Shown: positions 25,338 to 34,088 of the stretch, piece by piece
How the letters are laid out: each line of letters begins with the position of its first letter
Numbering within the stretch: position 1 is the first letter of the stretch
Assembly (NCBI GenBank): GCA_963702195.1
Contig: OY969725.1
Location: 1,550,001-1,614,000, forward strand
DNA length: 64,000 nt
Direction: 5' to 3'
Source of the DNA: AC-56 sp963702195
GTDB taxonomy: Bacteria; Actinomycetota; Thermoleophilia; Solirubrobacterales; 70-9
Notes under the pieces: model-generated
The model's database searches: none
Told to the model about the DNA's origin: nothing
What the model saw: only the letters and a program-made list of their open reading frames with translations
Program-made: the position numbers and the translations under genes

Positions 25338-27602
25338 ATGGTGACCGCGACGCCGCCGGCGGTGGACAGCGCGCGCACCGCCGAGCTCACGGATGACGAG
25401 CGCGCCCTGCTGAGCGATCTCCTCGCCGTGATCGCCGAGCACACCGACGATGGTGTCCGGCCGATCGACACCGCAGCGGTCGAGCGCGCGTTCGCCTTCG
25501 CGTGCGAGCGACACGGCGATCAGCGCCGCAAGTCGGGCGAGGACTTCATCACCCACCCCGTCGAGGTGGCGAAGATCTGCGCCGGGCTGCGGCTCGACAC
25601 CGAGACGTTGTGCGCCGCGCTCCTTCACGACACCGTCGAGGACACCAGCGCGAGCCTGGACGAGGTCCGGGAGCGGTTCGGCGAGGTGATCGCGAACCTC
25701 GTGGACGGCGTCACGAAGCTCACCGGCATCACCTTCCAGAGCCGCGACGAGAGCCAGGCGGAGAACTACCGGAAGATGATGGTCGCGATGGCCACGGACC
25801 TCCGGGTCATCCTGATCAAGCTCGCCGATCGCCTGCACAACATGCGCACGATCTCCGCGCTTCCGAAGCAGAAGCAGATCGAGAAGGCCCGCGAGACGCT
25901 CGAGATCTACGCGCCGCTGGCGCACCGGCTGGGGATCCACGCGATCAAGTGGGAGCTCGAGGACCTGTCGTTCCAGCGCCTCCATCCCCGCAAGTACGAC
26001 GAGATCAAGAAGCTCGTCTCTCAGCAGCGAGCCGAGCGGGAACGCTACGTCACCAACGCCGGCGAGTTCCTCAGCAGCGAGCTCGGGAAGGTCGGGATCG
26101 AGGCGGCGATCTCAGGCCGTGCCAAGCACTTCTACTCGATCTACTCGAAGATGTCGAAGAAGGGCAGGGAGTTCAACGAGATCTACGACCTGACCGCGAT
26201 GCGCGTGCTCGTGGCGTCGGTCAAGGACTGCTACGGCGCGATCGGGATCATCCACTCGCTCTGGAAGCCGCTGCCGGGACGGTTCAAGGACTTCATCGCG
26301 ACCCCGAAGCTCAACCTCTACCAGGCTCTCCACACGACGGTCATCGGGCCGGAGGGACGGCCGCTCGAGATCCAGATTCGCACCCCGGACATGCACGAGA
26401 CGGCCGAGTACGGGATCGCCGCCCACGTGATCTACAAGGAGGGCCCGAGCACGAAGGGGGATCCGGAACGGGAGAAGATGACCTGGCTTCGCCAGCTCCT
26501 GGAGGTCGAGGGCGAGCAGGACCCGACCGAGTTCCTCGAGTCGCTGAAGGTCGACCTGTTCGAGGACGAGGTCTTCGTGTTCACTCCGCGGGGCGAGGTG
26601 AAGAACCTCTCCGCCGGCTCAACGCCGCTGGACTTCGCCTACGCCGTCCACACGGACGTCGGGCATCGTTGTGTGGGAGCGAAGGTGAACGGCAAGATCG
26701 TTCCGCTTCACTACCAGCTGAAGTCGGGCGACATCGTCGAGATCCTCACCGCCAAGCAGGAGCGCGGCCCATCGCGCGACTGGCTCGCGCTGGTTCGCAC
26801 CAGCCGCGCCCGCAACAAGATTCGTGCGTTCCTCAAGCGCGAGCGCCGTGACGGCGCCGAGCGACGCGGCCGCGAGCAGCTCCAGGACGCGATCCGCAAG
26901 CGGGGGCTTCCTCCGCAGCGGATCGCCGCGTCACCGCTGCTCGCCGACGTCACGCGGGAGATGGGGTTCCGGAAGGCCGACGACTTCTACATCGCGGTGG
27001 GCCAGGGCAAGATCTCGCCGAAGACGGTCACCAACAAGGTCTTCCAGCGCCTGAAGCAGGGCGAGGCGGTCGCGGGCGACGAGACCGAGGCGCGCCTGGC
27101 CGGCGTTCTCGAGGGTCGCGACGAGCGCCAGCGCCGCACCCAGGAGGCCTCCGACTACGGGATCAAGGTCAAGGGTGTCGACGACGTGATGATCCGCCTT
27201 GCCAAGTGCTGCCGACCCGTCCCCGGGGACCCGATCATCGGCTACGTCTCACTCGGCCGCGGGATCACGATCCATCGTGAGGACTGCAAGAACATGAGCT
27301 CGCTGAAGCGGTCCCCCGAGCGGTTCACCGAGGTCGAGTGGGAGGGCGACAACTCGACCTCCTACCGCGTCGAGCTCCAGGTCGACGCCTGGGATCGCAC
27401 CCGCCTGCTCGAGGACCTCTCCCGAACGTTCGCCGAGACGGGCGTGAACATCATCGAGGCCTTCTGCAGCACAAAGCACCCGATGGTCAAGAACCGGTTC
27501 GTGGTCGAGGTCGGCGACGGCGAGCAGCTGCGGCAGTGCGTCGGACGGCTCCGGAACGTCGACTCGGTCTTCGACGCATACCGCGTCACTCCCACGGCTT
27601 GA
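25338..27602 (+). CDS. rel: Bifunctional (p)ppGpp synthetase/hydrolase, Rel
   Basis: 754 residues from ATG 25338. Domains in order: HD hydrolase (ITHPVEVAKI, then LLHDTVEDT, intact), synthetase (FYSIYSKMSKKGREFNEIYDLTAMRVLV, then LNLYQALHTTVIGP), TGS (VFTPRGEVKNLSAGSTPLDFAYAVH), a zinc-finger/CC region (VRLAKCCRPVPGDPIIGYVS-type) and a C-terminal ACT domain. It makes and degrades the stringent-response alarmone. The frame is open upstream through recJ and encodes a Lys/Arg-rich stretch, so an earlier start (for example GTG 25326) is possible. Confidence 0.94.
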   Translation: MVTATPPAVDSARTAELTDDERALLSDLLAVIAEHTDDGVRPIDTAAVERAFAFACERHGDQRRKSGEDFITHPVEVAKICAGLRLDTETLCAALLHDTVEDTSASLDEVRERFGEVIANLVDGVTKLTGITFQSRDESQAENYRKMMVAMATDLRVILIKLADRLHNMRTISALPKQKQIEKARETLEIYAPLAHRLGIHAIKWELEDLSFQRLHPRKYDEIKKLVSQQRAERERYVTNAGEFLSSELGKVGIEAAISGRAKHFYSIYSKMSKKGREFNEIYDLTAMRVLVASVKDCYGAIGIIHSLWKPLPGRFKDFIATPKLNLYQALHTTVIGPEGRPLEIQIRTPDMHETAEYGIAAHVIYKEGPSTKGDPEREKMTWLRQLLEVEGEQDPTEFLESLKVDLFEDEVFVFTPRGEVKNLSAGSTPLDFAYAVHTDVGHRCVGAKVNGKIVPLHYQLKSGDIVEILTAKQERGPSRDWLALVRTSRARNKIRAFLKRERRDGAERRGREQLQDAIRKRGLPPQRIAASPLLADVTREMGFRKADDFYIAVGQGKISPKTVTNKVFQRLKQGEAVAGDETEARLAGVLEGRDERQRRTQEASDYGIKVKGVDDVMIRLAKCCRPVPGDPIIGYVSLGRGITIHREDCKNMSSLKRSPERFTEVEWEGDNSTSYRVELQVDAWDRTRLLEDLSRTFAETGVNIIEAFCSTKHPMVKNRFVVEVGDGEQLRQCVGRLRNVDSVFDAYRVTPTA

Positions 27603-27603
27603 C

Positions 27604-27735
27604 CGCCGGCGCGAGCTCCAGGTCGAGATCGCTTTCCTGACCACGTTTCGCGACGGCAAGGCCCTCCGGGTCGAGGAGTTCCTCGACCGCGACGAGGCCA
27701 TGAGAGCGCTCGAGTCGGACGCCGAGGATTCATGA
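27604..27735 (+). pseudogene. C-terminal fragment of a SnoaL-like protein
   Basis: Just after the rel stop, one frame reads FRDGKALRVEEFLDRDEAMRAL before a TGA at 27733-27735. This is the usual ending of SnoaL-like proteins (compare the ending of the gene at 8021-8527). No N-terminal part or start codon is present, since rel occupies the space upstream. I read it as the tail of a deleted gene. Confidence 0.5.
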
Positions 27736-27743
27736 GGCAGCTG

Positions 27744-27783
27744 TTGGGAACCTAGGGACTCAATGGCGTCCCTAAGTTCCCAA
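27744..27783. repeat. 16-base inverted repeat enclosing the glycosyltransferase start codon
   Basis: Arms 27744-27759 and 27768-27783 are complementary with one mismatch (TTGGGAACCTAGGGAC against GTCCCTAAGTTCCCAA). The ATG at 27763 lies in the 8-base loop. A transcript could fold into a strong hairpin here. Confidence 0.6.
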
Positions 27784-28656
27784 ATCCGCGCAGAACGGCC
27801 GTTCGTCAGCGTGGTTGTGCCGTTTCGCGGCGATCGGGCTGGCGCGGACAGGCTCCGCGCCGCCCTTCGATGCCTGGACACCCGAGACGGCGACGAGGTG
27901 ATCGTCGCCGACAACACGGGCGACGGCACCGGTAGCTCCGTCGCGCGGGACGGAGCTCGGGTCATCCGGGCCGGTCGCGAGCGCTCCGCCTACCACGCCC
28001 GCAATGAGGGAGCACGCGCGGCCAACGCCGACTGGATCCTGTTCCTGGACGCGGATTGCCGCCCGGCCCATGACCTCCTCGCGGCCTACTTCGGGGAATC
28101 GACGCCGGACGGCTGCGGCGCGATGGCGGGTCAGATCCTGGGCGAGCCAGGCCAGGGCTCGTTCGCCGCGCGCTATGCGAGGTCGCGGAACCTGTTCGAC
28201 CACGCTGAGGGCCTGATCAGGGCAAGCGGGGGAGCGGCGGCCGCCGGCAACCTGCTCGTCCGCCGTACGGCCTTCGATCAAGTCGGCGGCTTTGTGGAGG
28301 GGATCCGATCCGGCGGCGACCTCGACCTCTGCCGCCGCCTTTCCGCGGCGGGCTGGTCCCTCGAGTTTCGTTCCGAGGCACTCGTGCACCACCGCCACCG
28401 CGCGACCTTGCCCTCGCTGCTTGGAGCGGTTGCGCGCTACGGCGCCGGCGCGCGGTGGCTCAACGAGCGCTACCCGGGCGCCTCACCGCCCTGGCCCTTG
28501 CGGTACGGGTTGGTGGGCAGCGCACGAGACATCGTCGCTCGACTGCGGCAGAGGCAGGTGGAGGAGGCGGTGTTCCGCGGCGTCGACGGCCTGGGGCTGG
28601 TGGCGCACAGGATCGGCTACGCGACTAGGAACGATGCCGCCGGATCTCGCCGCTGA
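27763..28656 (+). CDS. Glycosyltransferase family 2 protein
   Basis: 297 residues, GT-A fold. PFVSVVVPFRGD is the first strand, ILFLDADCRP is the metal-binding DxD region near residue 95, and GGDLDLCRRLSAAG is the acceptor/ED motif region. It likely adds a sugar to a lipid or polysaccharide; neither donor nor acceptor can be told. There is no membrane helix. The ATG is in the loop of a 16-base inverted repeat and lacks a clear ribosome binding site, so translation may depend on RNA folding. Confidence 0.8.
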   Translation: MASLSSQIRAERPFVSVVVPFRGDRAGADRLRAALRCLDTRDGDEVIVADNTGDGTGSSVARDGARVIRAGRERSAYHARNEGARAANADWILFLDADCRPAHDLLAAYFGESTPDGCGAMAGQILGEPGQGSFAARYARSRNLFDHAEGLIRASGGAAAAGNLLVRRTAFDQVGGFVEGIRSGGDLDLCRRLSAAGWSLEFRSEALVHHRHRATLPSLLGAVARYGAGARWLNERYPGASPPWPLRYGLVGSARDIVARLRQRQVEEAVFRGVDGLGLVAHRIGYATRNDAAGSRR

Positions 28657-28664
28657 CGCCGCCC

Positions 28665-29120
28665 TCATTGCCCTCGTTCGAGAACGTCGCGAATCGCCGC
28701 CGCCGTCTCGCGCATATGCCCCTCGCCGTCGTACTTGCGGCGCGGCCAGAAGAAACCGCGCAGCCCGTCCTTGCGATTCCGGGGCACCAGATGCACGTGC
28801 AGGTGGGGCACGCTCTGGCTGACGATGTTGTTCAGGGCGATGAACGCGCCCTGGGAGTCCATCGCCGTCCTGATCGCGGCGGAGAGCGACTTGGCGTTCC
28901 CGAACAGGCGCCCGACGAGCTCGTCGGGAAGGTCCCAGATGGTCTCGTGGTGCTCGCGCGGGACGAGGAGCGAGTGCCCCGGAAACAGCGGCCGGTGGTC
29001 CAGGAACGCGATCGACATCTCGTCCTCGAACACGACGTGCGCTCGCTCCTCGCCGGCGACGATCGCGCAGAACCTGCAGCCTTCCACCGGCGTCACCGCT
29101 GGCCTGGGGCGCTCAGGCAA
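28665..29120 (-). CDS. HIT-family protein (histidine triad hydrolase)
   Basis: 151 residues. A CRFC zinc pair near residue 15 and the histidine triad HLHVHLVP near residue 107 mark it as a nucleotide hydrolase or transferase of the Hint/Fhit superfamily. The TTG at 29120 overlaps the stop of the upstream lipid-kinase gene; an in-frame GTG at 29096 is an alternative start. It is one of two HIT genes in this window; the other is at 32610-33098. Confidence 0.85.
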   Translation of the reverse strand: MPERPRPAVTPVEGCRFCAIVAGEERAHVVFEDEMSIAFLDHRPLFPGHSLLVPREHHETIWDLPDELVGRLFGNAKSLSAAIRTAMDSQGAFIALNNIVSQSVPHLHVHLVPRNRKDGLRGFFWPRRKYDGEGHMRETAAAIRDVLERGQ

Positions 29121-30132
29121 CGATCGCGAGCGCCCCGGGCTCGATCCCGAGCTCGAGCTCCCCGTGATCGCCGATGTACTCGCCGTCGACCTGGACGGGA
29201 AACCGGCGGATGTGTCCCTCGGCGTCCCTTGACGCCGACTCCAGGCGGCACTCGGTGACGCCCTCGAAGTGATCGATCTGCCGATGGGCGGGGGTGCGGA
29301 TGCTCTTCATCAGCACGCGCGCGGCGATCGTGGGGACGTCGCGCTGGGCGGCGCGGCGAAGCATCGCGACCGAGAGCGAGCCGCTGTCGAGCGCGGCGTT
29401 CTCGCAGATGTGGAGCGGCTGGTTGCCGAAGTAGGTGAACGGGTCCGAGTTCTGCGCGATTGCGGTTACGCCCTCGGCCGTCTCACCGTCGGTCCGCATC
29501 CGCATCCGGACGGGGTTTCGGAGGTAGGAGCCGTAGAACCCCGAGACGGCGGCCCAGGTGTAGTACCAGCGCCCACCGCGGCTCTTGAGCTTCGGGTGCG
29601 AGTCGACGGTTCTCGCCGCGGTCGCGTCCACCCCCGCCCCGCAGGCGAACACGAACCGGCGTCCGTTGGCGATCCCGAGGTCGATCCGCCGCGGCTGCAG
29701 GTCGTCGGCAAGGCCGAGGAGATGCTCGGTTGCGTCGACGACGTCGTTCGGGATGCCGAGCGTTCGGGCGACGACGTTGGTCGATCCACCGGGGAGGACG
29801 GAGACGGGCACGTCGGTGCCCGCCAGTCCGTTGGCGACCTCGTTGAGCGTCCCGTCGCCGCCGAACGCCACGACGATGTCGTAGTCGCCCTCGCAGGCCT
29901 CGCGGCCGATCTCGATCGCGTGGTGCTGGGCCTCCGTGAGGACCGCCTCGACGTCATAGCGTCCCTGGAGTGCGTACACGACGAGGTTCTTCAGCCGGTC
30001 GGACACCGTCGTCGCGTACGGGTTGACGATGATCAGCATTCGCTTCTTGGCGGGGCGCGCGGGCGCGGGCGCGCCGTGCGTGTGCGCCTCCTTGAGAGGC
30101 GGTGCCTCGATCGTTGCGGGGCCGGCCGTCAC
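29113..30132 (-). CDS. Diacylglycerol kinase-family lipid kinase
   Basis: 339 residues with the DAGK catalytic domain: MLIIVNPYATTVSD near residue 31 and the ATP-binding VAFGGDGTLNEVANGLAGT near residue 88, with VSVLPGGSTNVVARTLG. Bacterial members phosphorylate diacylglycerol, sphingosine-like or polyprenyl lipids. The N-terminal 25 residues are a Pro/Ala/Lys tail. It reads into the HIT gene with an 8-base overlap, so the two are translated from one message. Confidence 0.87.
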   Translation of the reverse strand: MTAGPATIEAPPLKEAHTHGAPAPARPAKKRMLIIVNPYATTVSDRLKNLVVYALQGRYDVEAVLTEAQHHAIEIGREACEGDYDIVVAFGGDGTLNEVANGLAGTDVPVSVLPGGSTNVVARTLGIPNDVVDATEHLLGLADDLQPRRIDLGIANGRRFVFACGAGVDATAARTVDSHPKLKSRGGRWYYTWAAVSGFYGSYLRNPVRMRMRTDGETAEGVTAIAQNSDPFTYFGNQPLHICENAALDSGSLSVAMLRRAAQRDVPTIAARVLMKSIRTPAHRQIDHFEGVTECRLESASRDAEGHIRRFPVQVDGEYIGDHGELELGIEPGALAIVA

Positions 30133-30188
30133 GCAGAGAGCTCCTGCGCCCGCACGTTACTAGTGGTGCCCCGAGTCGGCGGGCACCG

Positions 30189-31184
30189 CTACGCCGCCTC
30201 GAACCGGATCAGTTGCCCGTCGGCCACCTCGCGGACCCGGCCGTCGGCGGCCAGGAGATCCATGTGCCCGAGCACCTCCGAGAGGGTCAGGAACGCCTGC
30301 GTGACCGCCACGTTGCCCCACAGCTCCTGGGCGATCTCATATGCGGTTCGCGGGCGCTCGGATATCAGCCCGTGGATCTTGTCCGCGCGCTTGCGATGAA
30401 GCGCGAAACGCTCGTCGATCAACGCGCGGTGATCCGTGATGGGCTCGCCGTGGCCGGGAAGCAGGATGCGGGCGGGTAGCTCCCTCGTCTTGCGCAGCGA
30501 GTCGATGTAGATGATCAGCGCGTGCGGGCGCTCCTCGGAGCCGTCGAGCGGCCGAGAGATCAGCGGGTTGGAGGAGATGTGGGCGATCAGATGGTCCGCG
30601 CAGATGAGGATCTTCCGATCCGCGTCCCAGAACACGGTGTCGGAAGGGCTGTGTCCCGGACGGTGTTGCACTTCGAGCGATCGGTCGCGGAGCTCAAGCG
30701 CCTCGCCGTCGTGAAGCGGGCGCGTCACCTTCGCCTTCGCCCCCCAGGCACGGAAGCTGCGGGAGACCGACCGCAGCGCGACCACCACGTCCTCGGGGAT
30801 CCCGTGACGCAGCATCAGCGAGGCGGCGAACTTGTCGTCAGCCTCGATGTCGTCGCCGAAGTTCTCGACGAACGGCACGACGACGTCGATGGCCGCGACG
30901 TCCGCACCCGAGCGGTCGGCGATGATCTCCACCAAGCCCAGATGGTCGATGTGCTGGTGGGTGAGGACGACCAGCTCGATGTCCGCGATCGATCGGCCGA
31001 GGTCGGCCAGCTGATGCTCCAGCTCGTCGAGCGACTTGCCGGAGTTCGGTCCGGTGTCGACCAGCGTGAGCGGGTCGTCCTCGATCAGGTAGCAGTTCAC
31101 CCGTCCGACGGCGAATGGCGTGGGGATCTGCAGGCGATGGATCCCTGCCTCGCGCGCCTCGGCGAGGGCCTCCTCCGAGTTCAC
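30189..31184 (-). CDS. MBL-fold metallo-hydrolase
   Basis: 331 residues from the GTG at 31184. Metal ligands are seen in TGPNSGKSLDE, THQHIDHLGL, HRPGHSPSDTVFW and the last His in LLPGHGEPI. The C-terminal third is a small helical domain (AYEIAQELWGN), as in the glyoxalase II/LACTB2-like group. It is a hydrolase for an unknown ester or thioester. A longer frame to 31214 exists; the GTG at 31184 fits homologous openings better. Confidence 0.82.
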   Translation of the reverse strand: MNSEEALAEAREAGIHRLQIPTPFAVGRVNCYLIEDDPLTLVDTGPNSGKSLDELEHQLADLGRSIADIELVVLTHQHIDHLGLVEIIADRSGADVAAIDVVVPFVENFGDDIEADDKFAASLMLRHGIPEDVVVALRSVSRSFRAWGAKAKVTRPLHDGEALELRDRSLEVQHRPGHSPSDTVFWDADRKILICADHLIAHISSNPLISRPLDGSEERPHALIIYIDSLRKTRELPARILLPGHGEPITDHRALIDERFALHRKRADKIHGLISERPRTAYEIAQELWGNVAVTQAFLTLSEVLGHMDLLAADGRVREVADGQLIRFEAA

Positions 31185-31239
31185 GCGCGGAACACAAATG
31201 CCCGCCAGGAACAAGCTCCTGTCGGGGTTTCAACTGAGC

Positions 31240-32613
31240 TCATGCTCGGATCAGTCCCAGCACGTCGTCTCTCTTTTCCTCCATGTCCTCCCTGGAGACG
31301 AGGGATTCGAGGTTCAGGCGCAGGAGCGGCTCGGTGTTCGAGGGGCGGACGTTGAAGTGCCAGTCGGGGTAGTCGACCGAGACGCCGTCGAGCCATGAGA
31401 TCTCGGCGTCCGAGTGGCGCTCGGCGAGCTCCTTCATCTTTCCCTCCTGGTCGTCGACCTCGGAGTTGATCTCGCCCGAGATGAAGTAGCGCTCGCGAAG
31501 CTCGCCCACGAGCTCGGAGAGAGGGCGGTCCTGGGTCGAGAGGAGCTCCAGGACCAGCAGCGCCGGGATCGTCCCGGAGTCGGCGCACCAGAAGTCGCGG
31601 AAGTAGTAGTGGCCGGAGACCTCGCCGCCGAACGCCGCCTGATGCTCGCGCAGGGCCTGCTTGAAGAACGCGTGACCGACCCGATTGACGTACGACGTGC
31701 CGCCCAGCTCCCGCACCGTGTCCGCAACGGCGCGACTCGCACGGACGTCGTAGACGATCCGCGCGCCGGGCTCCTTTTGCAGCAGCTGCCGGGCAAGCAG
31801 GGCGGTCAGGAAGTCGCCGTCCACGAACTCGCCGTTGCCGTCGATGAAGAAGCAGCGGTCGGCGTCGCCGTCCCAGGCGATGCCGAGGTCCGCGCCCTCC
31901 TCTCGGACCTTCCCGATGATGAACTGCCGGTTCTCGGAGACCAGGGGGTTTGGGTCGTGGTCGGGGAAGTCGCCGTCGGGAACCCAGTAGAAGGCCTCCA
32001 GGTCGAGACCCAGGCGCTCCAGAAGCGGGCCGACCATCGGGCCCGCCATGCCGTTGGCGCCGTCGGCGACGACCTTCAGCGGCTTCACCTCGTCCGCGTC
32101 GATGAAACCGAGGACCCGCTCGTGGTAGTCGTCGTAGATGTCGACCGCCTCGACCGTGCCGCCGCCGGGCGGGTCCGGAAGGCCCTCCTCGATCGTCGCG
32201 CGGACGTCACCGATGCCGGCGTCGCCCGAGAGCGCCAGGGCACCCTCGCGCACGAGCTTCACGCCCGTATAGGCCTTGGGGTTGTGCGACGCGGTGACCA
32301 TGGCCCCGCCGTCGAGGTCCCGCGAGCCGACCAGGTGGTAGAGCATCTCCGTCCCGACCATCCCGGCGTCGAGCACGGTGCAGCCCTCGTCGACCAGCCC
32401 CTCCTGGACCCTGCCGCTCATCTCCGGCGCCTCGTTCCGCATGTCGCGCCCGAGCCCGACCCGGAGCTCGGCGGGCTCCTTGCCGCGCAGGCCGCCGAGC
32501 ACCCGCGCGAAGCCACGGCCCAGGAGGTAGGCGGTATCGCCGTCGAGCTCAGTCCCGTAGAGGCCGCGGACGTCGTAGGCCTTGAAGATGGCGGGGGAGA
32601 CCGTCGTGCTCAA
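31240..32613 (-). CDS. Phosphomannomutase/phosphoglucomutase
   Basis: 457 residues, alpha-D-phosphohexomutase. It has FKAYDVRGLYG at the N-terminus, the catalytic Ser in VTASHNPK near residue 100, the Mg-binding WDGDADRCF and the sugar loop GGEVSGHYYF. It interconverts mannose or glucose 6- and 1-phosphates for GDP-mannose or cell-wall precursors. The likely start is TTG 32613, whose TTGA overlaps the stop of the HIT gene upstream, so the two genes are coupled. A longer frame to 32709 is inside that HIT gene. Confidence 0.9.
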   Translation of the reverse strand: MSTTVSPAIFKAYDVRGLYGTELDGDTAYLLGRGFARVLGGLRGKEPAELRVGLGRDMRNEAPEMSGRVQEGLVDEGCTVLDAGMVGTEMLYHLVGSRDLDGGAMVTASHNPKAYTGVKLVREGALALSGDAGIGDVRATIEEGLPDPPGGGTVEAVDIYDDYHERVLGFIDADEVKPLKVVADGANGMAGPMVGPLLERLGLDLEAFYWVPDGDFPDHDPNPLVSENRQFIIGKVREEGADLGIAWDGDADRCFFIDGNGEFVDGDFLTALLARQLLQKEPGARIVYDVRASRAVADTVRELGGTSYVNRVGHAFFKQALREHQAAFGGEVSGHYYFRDFWCADSGTIPALLVLELLSTQDRPLSELVGELRERYFISGEINSEVDDQEGKMKELAERHSDAEISWLDGVSVDYPDWHFNVRPSNTEPLLRLNLESLVSREDMEEKRDDVLGLIRA

Positions 32614-33098
32614 AACCTGCCGTCCAGCGCGTCGTAGCTGTCCTCGAGCGACTGGGGCATCACCCGCGTGTCGGCGAGCACCGGCATGTAGTTGGTGTCG
32701 CCCGCCCACCTTGGGACGACGTGCAGGTGGATGTGGTCGGCAAAGCCCGCGCCGGCGATGCGCCCCTGGTTGAGACCCGCGTTGTAGCCCTGCGGGCCGT
32801 AGACGTCGTCGAGCACCGTGATCGCCTTCTGCGCGAGGGCCATCATCTCGGCGACGGACTCGGCGTCCAGGTCCGGCAGCGTTGCGAGGTGCTCATACGG
32901 GGCCACCATGAGGTGCCCGTTCGTGTACGGGAACTTGTTGAGGATCACGTAGCACCGCTTGCCGCGGTGGACGATCAGGTTGCCGCGGTCGTCATCCTCC
33001 GCGGGAGCCGTGCAGAAGATGCACCCCTCGTCCGTGTCCTTCGACGCGTCCTTCACGTATTCGAGCCGCCAGGGCGCCCAGATCCGTTGGTTGGCCAC
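32610..33098 (-). CDS. HIT-family protein (Ap4A phosphorylase-like)
   Basis: 162 residues. It opens with the WAPWRLEYV motif typical of actinobacterial Ap4A-phosphorylase-like HIT proteins, has CIFC at residue 26, and the histidine triad HIHLHVVPRW near residue 120. It should split or phosphorolyse dinucleoside polyphosphates. The GTG at 33098 is 8 bases from a TAGGAT box (33107-33112, minus strand), suggesting a leaderless start. Confidence 0.88.
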   Translation of the reverse strand: MANQRIWAPWRLEYVKDASKDTDEGCIFCTAPAEDDDRGNLIVHRGKRCYVILNKFPYTNGHLMVAPYEHLATLPDLDAESVAEMMALAQKAITVLDDVYGPQGYNAGLNQGRIAGAGFADHIHLHVVPRWAGDTNYMPVLADTRVMPQSLEDSYDALDGRF

Positions 33099-33244
33099 AC
33101 CGCCGCATCCTAGATGCCCCCGTCAGGGCTGCACACCGAGCCTGAGCTGTCATTTGCCTGACCTTCCCTCTTGCGACGCCCCGGCTGGGCTGGAACCATC
33201 GGTGGGGTAAGCGAATCGGGTCGCCCCGCGGCCCGGGAGGAATG

Positions 33245-33985
33245 ATGCTCACGGATGCCCGCAAGCGACTGAATTCCGCATCCGGGCCGATCGCGCTCGT
33301 CGCCCTCTTCGTTGCGTTGGGGGGGAGCGCCTACGCGCTCCAGGCCAACAGCGTCGGGACCAAGGAGCTCAAGAACCGCGCCGTGACCACCCCGAAGATC
33401 GCGCCGAAGGCAGTAACGGGCCCGCGCCTGGCGCCCGCCGCCGTCAAGGCCGGCCGGATCGCCAACGGGGCGGTGATCTCCCCGAAGATCGCCAACGGGG
33501 CGGTGACCGCCCCGAAGATCGCGGACGGGGCACTGGGGACGCCGGGGTTCGCCTCGTCGATCCCGGCCGTGTCGGTGACCCGAGCCAGCGCACAGGCGAT
33601 CCCGAACGCGACCGACACTACGCTGAGCTTTCCGTCGGAGCGCTACGACACCGCGGGCATGCACAACGGCTTCGTCAACAGCTCTCGGCTCGTCGCGCCG
33701 ACCGCGGGGATCTACCTGATTGACGCCAGCGTTCTCTGGGATGCGAGCGCAACCGGCGTCCGCTCGGTCTCGATCGTCAAGAACGGGAATACGGCGCTCG
33801 GCTCCGCGAGCGTCGGCTCTACAGGCTTCACCAGTCAGGTCACGTCGCGCGTCACCCGGTTGCAGCAGGGTGACTCCGTCCAGGTGAGGGTGGCGCAGAA
33901 CAGCGGCGGCAGCCTCGCGATAGACAAGACGGTCGGCGAGGACTCGCCGTCGTTCACGATGACCTGGGTGGCTCCGGGTCCCTAG
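33245..33985 (+). CDS. Secreted repeat protein with C1q/TNF-like C-terminal domain
   Basis: 246 residues. GGGAGG at 33235-33240 favours the ATG at 33245 over the one at 33242. A signal segment (IALVALFVALGGSAYA) is followed by a run of imperfect repeats of about ten residues (VTTPKIAPKAV, VISPKIANGAV, VTAPKIADGAL; residues 45-100) that probably form a beta solenoid or stalk. The C-terminal half (residues 125-246) has the beta-strand pattern of C1q-like domains (PTAGIYLIDASVLWD, VSIVKNGN, LQQGDSVQVRVAQNSG). Probably a surface protein; the partner is unknown. Confidence 0.72.
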   Translation: MLTDARKRLNSASGPIALVALFVALGGSAYALQANSVGTKELKNRAVTTPKIAPKAVTGPRLAPAAVKAGRIANGAVISPKIANGAVTAPKIADGALGTPGFASSIPAVSVTRASAQAIPNATDTTLSFPSERYDTAGMHNGFVNSSRLVAPTAGIYLIDASVLWDASATGVRSVSIVKNGNTALGSASVGSTGFTSQVTSRVTRLQQGDSVQVRVAQNSGGSLAIDKTVGEDSPSFTMTWVAPGP

Positions 33986-34088
33986 CAGTACCTCGCGCGA
34001 GCGAGTCCGGGGAACTCATCGGAGCATCCCCACTCCATGTCGAGGGAGTAGACCCCGAACCGTGGCCGCCGGTCGCTCGCCGTCGGCG

